The notes under the pieces are model-generated. The model was not told where the DNA came from. It did not search any database and worked only from the letters and a program-made list of their open reading frames with translations. A program made the translations under genes and the position numbers. Below, one piece after another: positions 58,543 through 64,000 of a stretch of 64,000 nucleotides of DNA (position 1 is the stretch's first letter; the number at the start of each line of letters is the position of its first letter). Source of the DNA: SAR202 cluster bacterium (GTDB lineage Bacteria > Chloroflexota > Dehalococcoidia > Lucifugimonadales > VGZR01); NCBI GenBank assembly GCA_016872515.1, contig VGZR01000009.1, positions 1 to 64,000 on the forward strand. The letters run 5' to 3'.

Positions 58543-58779
58543 CTAGGACTTGACGGTCATGATTACAACGTTTTGACCCTCCTCAACGTAGATAACCCTG
58601 ACCAACTTGTGTGCATATAGCCTTCCTTTCCATGAATACCCTTCGTCGAATACCCGTTCTTTCGCCAGGCGCGGCGACCTAACATCTGCGCTTCGGCCTT
58701 CCTCGACAACTTGCCGAACCTCTGCTTCAGAGACGCCTCACGCCTCCAGCTTGTCCCTCGCATGTCCTGTGAAGACCAA
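58543..58779 (-). pseudogene. DUF4258 gene with an in-frame TGA at codon 14
   Basis: From TTG 58779 the frame reads VFTGHARDKLEA, TGA (58740-58738), then GVSEAEVRQVVEEGRSADVR, ERVFDEGYSWKGRLYAHKLV and EEGQNVVIMTVKS to a stop at 58543. This is a typical DUF4258 (about 80 residues) in which Arg is usual at the stop position, so CGA to TGA explains it. A restart after the stop is unlikely to give a functional protein. It lies 23 bp upstream of its DUF2283 partner. Confidence 0.72.
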
Positions 58780-58799
58780 CAGGTGAAGGTATCCTCCCC

Positions 58800-59951
58800 C
58801 TAGACCCTATACCGCTCCAGCAACCGCCGGGCGATGAGCAGCCGCAGGATCTCGCTGGTGCCATCACCGATGATCATGAGTGGCGCATCCCGGTAGTACC
58901 GCTCGATGGGCAGGTCCTTGATGTAGCCGTAGCCCCCGTGGATGCGCATGGCCTCCAACGTTATCTCGCTGCACACCTCGCTGGCATACAGCTTCGCCAT
59001 GCCCGCCTCCAGATCCGCGCGTTCGCCCGCGTCCTTCTTGGCCGCGGCGTCGTAGGTCATCAGCCGCGCCGCATGGAGCTTTGTGCCCATGTCCGCCAGC
59101 TTGAGGCGTATCGCCTGATGCTCGGCGATAGGCACGCCCCCCGCGTGGCGCTTCTGGCTGTAGCGGATGGCCGCCTCGAAGGCCGCCGTCGCCACACCCA
59201 CGGCCCGCGCCGCCACGTTGATCCGCCCCGTCTCCAGCGCCGCCATCACCTGGCCGAACCCCCTACCCTCCTCGCCGCCGACCAGACTCGCGGCAGGAAC
59301 GCGGCAGTCCTGGAAGATGAGCTCGCACGTGTCCACGCCCCGGTAGCCCAACTTGTCAAGCTTGCGGCCCACCTCAAACCCCTTCGACGGTTTCTCGACG
59401 ATGAAGCAGCTCATCCCCCTGTGCGGTGGCTGGGTCTTCGGGTCGGTCTTCGTCAGCACCGCAAAACCGTTTCCGTGCAAGCCGTTGGTGATGAACATCT
59501 TCGAGCCGTTCACAACGTACCCATCGCCCTTCTTCGCTGCGGTGGTCTGGATGTTCTGCACGTCGCTGCCCGCGCCCGGCTCTGTCAACCCTAGGCCGCC
59601 GCGCATCTCGCCCTTTGCGATGCGTGGCAGCCACCTCCGTTTCTGCTCCGCTGTCCCGTAGTTGACGATGATGTAGGCCATGGCGTGGTGCGTGCCGATG
59701 ACGCCCGTCAGGCTCATCCATCCCTTGCTGAGCTCCTCGAAGACCGAGGCGAAGGTCGTGTAGTCCAAACCAAGGCCGCCATACTCCTCCGGCACGATCA
59801 GGCCGAACAGCCCCATCGCGGCCATCTTGTCCACCAGTTCGGCCGGGTAGATGTCATCCTTCTCGTACTTGCTCGCCACCGGCTCCACGTCGCGGCGCAC
59901 GAACTCGCGCACAAGTCCGACGATCTGTGAGCGTGTCTCGTTCGAGGTCAT
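58800..59951 (-). CDS. Acyl-CoA dehydrogenase
   Basis: A 383-residue FAD enzyme that makes the alpha-beta double bond of an acyl-CoA. Seen are LGLTEPGAGSDVQNIQTTA, GSKMFITNGLHGNG, GYRGVDTCELIFQDCRVP, IHGGYGYIKDLPIERYYRDA and IIGDGTSEILRLLIARRLL. In many short- and medium-chain enzymes the last motif is EGTSE with catalytic Glu; here it is DGTSE, so the base is either the Asp or a Glu elsewhere, as in isovaleryl-type enzymes. GAGGAG lies 8 bases before ATG 59951. Substrate unknown. Confidence 0.92.
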   Translation of the reverse strand: MTSNETRSQIVGLVREFVRRDVEPVASKYEKDDIYPAELVDKMAAMGLFGLIVPEEYGGLGLDYTTFASVFEELSKGWMSLTGVIGTHHAMAYIIVNYGTAEQKRRWLPRIAKGEMRGGLGLTEPGAGSDVQNIQTTAAKKGDGYVVNGSKMFITNGLHGNGFAVLTKTDPKTQPPHRGMSCFIVEKPSKGFEVGRKLDKLGYRGVDTCELIFQDCRVPAASLVGGEEGRGFGQVMAALETGRINVAARAVGVATAAFEAAIRYSQKRHAGGVPIAEHQAIRLKLADMGTKLHAARLMTYDAAAKKDAGERADLEAGMAKLYASEVCSEITLEAMRIHGGYGYIKDLPIERYYRDAPLMIIGDGTSEILRLLIARRLLERYRV

Positions 59952-60152
59952 AGCGTATCTCCTCTGGCTGGACTGGCGGAGAAAGGATAGCCCAAAGCGA
60001 GGAGGACCGTCGCTGGTCGAAGCGCCCACATGCCTCCCTGCCCTGTCCAAGACTCCACGGCCACACCCTCATTTGTCATCACTGGATGTATCACGAGCCT
60101 TACGAGTTTAGTGCCCCAAAGTTGGCGCACTTTACCCTTCAAGGAGGAATCT

Positions 60153-60656
60153 ATGGCTGCAGGCAACATGTATCACGACGGTTCCCGCCAGCTTCAGGAC
60201 AGGTTCGACAGCAGGCGCATCGCTGACCGCTTGGAGCAGGTCACCGTCCACGACTTCTTCACCGGCGAAGACCGCGAGTTCATTGAAAACGCCGCCATGT
60301 TCTTCCTCGCCACCGCCGACGAGCATGGTCAGCCCGACTGCTCATACAAAGGCGGGCTACCCGGGTTCGTGCGGGTGGTGGACGAGCATACCCTTGCCTT
60401 CCCCAACTACGACGGCAACGGCATGTACCGCAGCATGGGAAACATCGCGAAGAACCCCCAAGTCGACATCCTGTTCATGGACTTCGAATATGGCGACCGC
60501 ATGCGGGTGAACGGCATGGCCACGCTCCACTACGACGACCCTCTGTTGGGCGAGTTCCCCGGTGCCCAATTCATCGTGCGCGTGAAGCCAAAGCACGTCT
60601 TCCCTAACTGCCCGTGCTACATACACCAGATGGAATTGAAGCGCTATTCTGTGTAA
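60153..60656 (+). CDS. Pyridoxamine 5'-phosphate oxidase-family protein (flavin/F420 split barrel), C-terminally interrupted
   Basis: A split-barrel flavin- or F420-binding protein: EFIENAAMFFLATADEHGQP, CSYKGGLPGFVRVVDE, LAFPNYDGNGMYRSMGNI and VDILFMDFEYGDRMRVNG, with a closing VFPNCPCYIHQMELKRYSV. AAGGAGG fixes ATG 60153. It ends at TAA 60654-60656, but the same frame goes on with APKEGHKPPVPDWKRAQVF and DYLPERDRAEG to 60764. This is the usual C-terminus of the family, with Tyr expected at the stop. The core barrel is intact, so the product may still fold. The reaction is unknown. Confidence 0.8.
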   Translation: MAAGNMYHDGSRQLQDRFDSRRIADRLEQVTVHDFFTGEDREFIENAAMFFLATADEHGQPDCSYKGGLPGFVRVVDEHTLAFPNYDGNGMYRSMGNIAKNPQVDILFMDFEYGDRMRVNGMATLHYDDPLLGEFPGAQFIVRVKPKHVFPNCPCYIHQMELKRYSV

Positions 60657-60766
60657 GCGCCCAAGGAGGGACACAAGCCGCCGGTGCCCGACTGGAAGCG
60701 AGCACAGGTCTTCTGTGACTACCTACCTGAGCGGGACAGGGCCGAGGGCCGCCAGAAGAAGTAAGC

Positions 60767-62038
60767 CTACTTCTCACCGGGGTCCATGCGGCGCCGCTGC
60801 ATGATGCCGAAGTTCTTGGCGGAGACGCCGAGCACCTTGACGAACCCCTCGGCGTCCAGGTGGTCGTAGGTGCCCACCGCCTCCATCGAGGCGTCGTCCG
60901 TGTACAGCGAGTGCGGCATCGCCTTGGGCGTGTCCTCGGCGGTATCAAAGCTCACCGCGCCCTTGTAGAGACGGACGGCGATGGTGCCCGTCGCCAGCCT
61001 GGTGATGGGCTCCAGGGCCGCCAGGGCCGACGCCGTCGCCAGGTCCAGCCAGTAGCCCTGATAGACCTGCTTGGCGATGACGGCGGACAAGTGGTCGTAC
61101 AGTTCGCGCGCACGCCGGTCGAGGATGAACTGCAGCAGGTACTCGTAGGAACGCCCCATCAACTCCATCCCCGGCGCCTCGTAGATGCCCCTCGACTTGA
61201 TGCCCACGAACCGGTTCTCCACCACGTGCGTGCCGATGCCCACGCCGTGCGCGCCCGCCAAACGGTTCGCCTCCAGGAAGATGGAGACCAGGTCCTTCTT
61301 CTTGCCGTTGAGAGCGACCGGCACGCCCTCCTCCCACCGCACCGAGACGACCTGCGGCTTGTCTGGCGCGTCCTTGGGCCACACGCCCATCCCCGGCTCG
61401 ACGAACGTCGGCGAGAGCGTCACGTCCTCCAGGTCGCCCGCCTCGTGCGTCAGCCCCAGGAAGTTCGCGTCCGTCGAGTACCGCGCCACACGCGGCGGCT
61501 TGATGGGCAGCCCGTTCGCCTGGCAGTACTCGATCATCTTCTGGCGCCCGGGGAACCGCTTCACATACTCCGGGTCCCGCCACGGCGCGTACACCGCCAG
61601 CTCAGGCCACAGCATGTTGGCCGCGAGTTGGAACCGCACTTGGTCGTTGCCCCGGCCCGTCGCGCCGTGGAAGAAGACCTCGATGTCCTCTTCCTTCAGC
61701 CGCGACAGCACCGCCGCCGTCGTCACCGGCCGCGCGATGCCCGTCGTGTTCCAGTACCCGCCCTCGTACCGCGCCTGGGCCTGGATGACCTTCAGCCCCG
61801 CCTCGGCCAGTGGCTCCCGGCCCGGCACGATTTCGGCGGACGCCGCACCGCAGGCCAGCATCCGGTCCGCCACCGCGTCCAGGCTCTCCTCGTCGGGCTG
61901 GCCCAAGTCAACCGTGAAGCAGTGGACCTTGAACCCCTGCTCGGCCAGCCAGTGCGTGACCGTGCAGCTGTCCAGCCCGCCCGACACGGCTCCGCCAACG
62001 TCAGTAGTCCCCTTCTTGAGCAGCTCCTTGATATTCAT
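60767..62038 (-). CDS. argG: Argininosuccinate synthase
   Basis: It joins citrulline and aspartate with ATP. The 423-residue protein has the P-loop AVSGGLDSCTVTHWLAEQG, VHCFTVDLGQPDEESLD, GGYWNTTGIARPV, FHGATGRGNDQVRFQLA, DANFLGLTHEAGDLED and ENRFVGIKSRGIYEAPG. It belongs to the longer, type-II-like subgroup. It is the downstream partner of argD, 166 bp away across two dispersed repeats, and they may share a transcript. Confidence 0.93.
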   Translation of the reverse strand: MNIKELLKKGTTDVGGAVSGGLDSCTVTHWLAEQGFKVHCFTVDLGQPDEESLDAVADRMLACGAASAEIVPGREPLAEAGLKVIQAQARYEGGYWNTTGIARPVTTAAVLSRLKEEDIEVFFHGATGRGNDQVRFQLAANMLWPELAVYAPWRDPEYVKRFPGRQKMIEYCQANGLPIKPPRVARYSTDANFLGLTHEAGDLEDVTLSPTFVEPGMGVWPKDAPDKPQVVSVRWEEGVPVALNGKKKDLVSIFLEANRLAGAHGVGIGTHVVENRFVGIKSRGIYEAPGMELMGRSYEYLLQFILDRRARELYDHLSAVIAKQVYQGYWLDLATASALAALEPITRLATGTIAVRLYKGAVSFDTAEDTPKAMPHSLYTDDASMEAVGTYDHLDAEGFVKVLGVSAKNFGIMQRRRMDPGEK

Positions 62039-62046
62039 CGGGGGGA

Positions 62047-62112
62047 ATCCTCCTCCCCCTTGAGGGGGGAGGACTTTTGGGCCGACTCGGTCGGCTCAAA
62101 GAGGTGGGGGTG
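62047..62112 (+). repeat. Dispersed palindromic repeat, copy I
   Basis: tcctcctcccccttgaggggggaggacttttgggccgactcggtcggctcaaagaggtgggggtgg. It contains a hairpin insert (gccgactcggtcggc) like copy A. Confidence 0.75.
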
Positions 62113-62119
62113 GTAATTC

Positions 62120-62187
62120 CCTCCTCTCCCTCGATGGGAGAGGCCTATGAGTCCTTCCGCAGAAGAGCGAATAGGGTGAGGGTGAAG
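62120..62187 (+). repeat. Dispersed repeat, CCTCTCCC...GGGTGAGGGTGA type
   Basis: ctcctctccctcgatgggagagg...aatagggtgagggtgaag. It is the intergenic counterpart of the copy read in frame in trpF. Confidence 0.68.
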
Positions 62188-62204
62188 CCTGGCTAGCATC
62201 ATGC

Positions 62205-63428
62205 CTACCGCTTCTCCGCCGTCTGCGGCTTCGCCACCGTCGCCACCGCGGCCACCATGCCCGCCTCCAGCCGCCGCAGCCCCTCGTCAACCTCCGCCTT
62301 CCCGATGTTCAGCGCCGGCATGATGCGGATGGCGTTGGGCCGCACCCCGTTCAGCAGCACGCCCCGCTGGTTGCACTCCTTGAGCACCGCAGCCGACATC
62401 TCCCGGTCGAAGACGACCGCCTGCAGCAGCCCCATGCCACGCACCTCGGTGATGAAGCTGTGCTTCTTCTTGAGTTCATTGAGGCCCTTCAGCATGTACT
62501 CGCCCGTCTTCTTCGCCTGAGCGGGCACGTCGTGCTCGACGATGTACCGCACCGTGGCGTTCGCCGCGGCGCAAGTCAGCGGATTGCCGCCGAACGTCGA
62601 GCCGTGGTCGCCCGGCGACAGCACGCAGTACTGCTCCTTGGCCAGGAACGCGCCGATGGGCACGCCGCCGCCCAACCCCTTCGCCAGCGTCATCACGTCC
62701 GGCTCAGCGCCGAACGACTGATAGCCGAACAGCGTCCCCAAGCGCCCGATGCCCGTCTGGATCTCGTCCAGGATGAGCAACAGCCCCTTCTCGTCGCACC
62801 ACTGCCGCACCCGCTTGAGGTAGCTGGGGTCGGGCACGATGACGCCGCCCTCGCCCTGCACCGGCTCCAGCATCACCGCCACCGTCTTCTCTGTCGTGGC
62901 CGCCATGATGGCCTCCACGTCGTTGTAGGCAACGTACTTGAACCCCTCAGGGATGGGCTTGAAGTTCTCGTGGTAGTGCGGCTGTGCCGTCGCCGCCACC
63001 ATGTTCATCGTGCGGCCGTGGAACCCGCCGAAGGCCGTGATGATCTCGTACGCGCCGTTTTTCTTCACCTTACCGTACTTGCGGGCCAGCTTCACCGCGC
63101 CCTCGTTCGCCTCGGCTCCGCTGTTGCAGATGAACACCCGGTCCAGGGCGCTGTTCTCCACCAGCGCCTGCGCCAGCTTGATCTGCGGGATGGTGTAGAA
63201 CTGGTTGGATGTCTGGATGAGCGTTCGGGCCTGCTCCGCGATGGCGTCGGCGATCATGGGGTTGGCATGGCCCAGCGCGTCCACAGCCCAGCCGGAGGTG
63301 AAATCTATGTACTCCTTGCCCGTGTCGTCCCAGACCTTGCTCCCCAGGCCGCGCACGATGACCACCGGCTGACGCCGCACCGTCTGCATGTAGTACTTCT
63401 GCTCAAGGGCCTTCCAGTCCGTGGTCAT
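62205..63428 (-). CDS. argD: Acetylornithine aminotransferase
   Basis: A PLP enzyme of 407 residues that makes N-acetylornithine (possibly also acting in related pathways). Seen are YIDFTSGWAVDALGHANP, VFICNSGAEANEGAVKLARK, FGGFHGRTMNMVAATA, VMLEPVQGEGGVIVPD, LLILDEIQTGIGRLGTLFG (Asp for PLP) and the Schiff-base Lys in MTLAKGLGGGVPIGAF. The function as ArgD, not another class III omega-transaminase, is supported by argG downstream. Confidence 0.9.
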   Translation of the reverse strand: MTTDWKALEQKYYMQTVRRQPVVIVRGLGSKVWDDTGKEYIDFTSGWAVDALGHANPMIADAIAEQARTLIQTSNQFYTIPQIKLAQALVENSALDRVFICNSGAEANEGAVKLARKYGKVKKNGAYEIITAFGGFHGRTMNMVAATAQPHYHENFKPIPEGFKYVAYNDVEAIMAATTEKTVAVMLEPVQGEGGVIVPDPSYLKRVRQWCDEKGLLLILDEIQTGIGRLGTLFGYQSFGAEPDVMTLAKGLGGGVPIGAFLAKEQYCVLSPGDHGSTFGGNPLTCAAANATVRYIVEHDVPAQAKKTGEYMLKGLNELKKKHSFITEVRGMGLLQAVVFDREMSAAVLKECNQRGVLLNGVRPNAIRIMPALNIGKAEVDEGLRRLEAGMVAAVATVAKPQTAEKR

Positions 63429-63456
63429 CTCGCCTTACCTCCAAGTTAGCTCTAAG

Positions 63457-63900
63457 TTACCGAATCCTCTCGTATTGACTAGATACACCTTGAAGGGTCA
63501 CTAAGGTCAAACGGTCGCCTTCTATTCTAAATGTGTAAGTTTGAGAATCCTGGCCTCCGAAGAGGTTGGAACGTGCGATTCTTATATGTGATGTATCTAC
63601 AAGAGAGTAGGTGCCATCATCGGTTAGGTCAAAAATGCCTAGGTTCGCGAATCCTACAGTACCGTCGCTATAAAATTCGATGAGTTCATTGTCGTTGACC
63701 AATTGCCATTTCCCTACGATTGTCTTTTCGGTCGAGGTACAGCTAAGGGCAATGATGATGGCCAGTGCAGGGGCAACGGAGAGGGTTGTAATGGTCTTGC
63801 GCCACTGACCTTGAATTATCTCCGATACCCTCCAGGTTGCCAGATCCCGTCTTAGCCCAAAATCCCGACAAGTATAGGACTTTTCGGGGGCGCGCACCAA
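63457..63900 (-). CDS. Putative small lipoprotein with a lipocalin-like beta-barrel
   Basis: After a hydrophobic segment ending in IIIALSC (possible lipobox) the mature part starts STEKTIVGKWQLVNDNELIE and FYSDGTVGFANLG, then GTYSLVDTSHIRIA and FRIEGDRLTLVTLQG. This is the pattern of small secreted lipocalin-like/DUF5640-type domains. The start is unclear: the open frame begins with TTG/GTG at 63900 and includes about 35 residues that do not look like a signal peptide. GC is much lower than in neighbours, suggesting transfer. Function unknown. Confidence 0.5.
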   Translation of the reverse strand: MVRAPEKSYTCRDFGLRRDLATWRVSEIIQGQWRKTITTLSVAPALAIIIALSCTSTEKTIVGKWQLVNDNELIEFYSDGTVGFANLGIFDLTDDGTYSLVDTSHIRIARSNLFGGQDSQTYTFRIEGDRLTLVTLQGVSSQYERIR

Positions 63901-63934
63901 GAGGAGCTAAAGGAGCCAGGGTGACTCCCGCCTT

Positions 63935-64000
63935 CCCCAAAAGCCGTGCTTTCATCAGAAGAGGACTACCTTCATTACCTCCTCCCCCTTGAGGGGGGAG
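63935..64000 (+). repeat. Dispersed palindromic repeat, copy J, cut by the window end
   Basis: ttccccaaaagccgtgctttcatcagaagaggact, then cctcctcccccttgaggggggag up to the last base. The tail would lie outside the window. Confidence 0.75.

Noticed and set aside
17507-64000. Could the repeated palindromes be a CRISPR array?
   Set aside because: Copies are kilobases apart, with no regular spacers and no cas genes; they behave like REP/MITE-type elements.

Overview
The window is a high-GC bacterial chromosome segment, most likely from a Chloroflexota bacterium (Dehalococcoidia-like). The evidence is the two lipoproteins whose mature N-terminus is a long K/E-V-rich stalk of repeated KEV steps (a hallmark of Chloroflexota solute-binding proteins), F420-related genes (cofE and an npdG-like gene), a T-box-controlled trp operon, and generally dense, mostly housekeeping gene content. 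The lineage call is inference; no 16S gene is present.

Layout. 1-7.2 kb is accessory: a one-repeat FG-GAP surface protein, a 140-bp near-perfect inverted repeat, an oligopeptide-type binding lipoprotein without its permease, two tandem seven-bladed kelch lipoproteins, a broken lipoprotein gene and a tyrosine integrase facing the 3' end of tRNA-Trp. 7.2-9.9 kb holds tRNA-Trp, RNase P RNA, a serine-recombinase-like protein without its catalytic serine, and a CT398-type zinc-ribbon coiled-coil protein. 10-17.3 kb is core: pyk, a NIPSNAP protein, a polyprenyl synthase overlapping metG, a B12-binding radical SAM protein and rsmI. 17.9-23 kb has small metabolic genes (VOC, ADH, yqeK, HIT, RidA, Yip1). 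23.2-29.7 kb is the operon T-box-trpS-trpE-trpG-trpD-trpC-trpF-SRPBCC, read leftwards; trpA and trpB are not in the window. 29.7-45.4 kb mixes cysteine hydrolase, tautomerase, DUF2723, a BchI/MoxR-like ATPase, folB, a CitE-like lyase, cofE, tenA, Ldh_2, M14 peptidase, EVE and DadA-like genes. 45.6-54.4 kb has leuB, leuS and oxidoreductases. 54.5-64 kb has a DUF4349-PKD lipoprotein, a TPP riboswitch with thiG-thiE-thiS, a DUF2283/DUF4258 pair, an acyl-CoA dehydrogenase, argG and argD.

Two window-wide patterns stand out. First, several families of dispersed palindromic repeats (core CTCCTCCCCC-TTGA-GGGGGGAGGA followed by taaggtgggggtg) occur in at least nine places. They mostly lie between genes, but one inverted pair is read in frame inside an M14 peptidase, a relative is read in frame inside trpF, and one supplies the ribosome-binding site and start of thiE. 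Second, about a dozen genes that otherwise look intact are interrupted by single in-frame stops or single frameshifts (ATPase, VOC, DUF2277, DUF4258, PNPOx-like, npdG-like and others). All three stop codons are involved, so this looks like gene decay or sequence error, not recoding. One of these stops, a UGA at a presumed Cys position of the ATPase, also has a small hairpin just downstream and deserves a selenocysteine check. I see no CRISPR array, no rRNA operon and no complete transposase gene.
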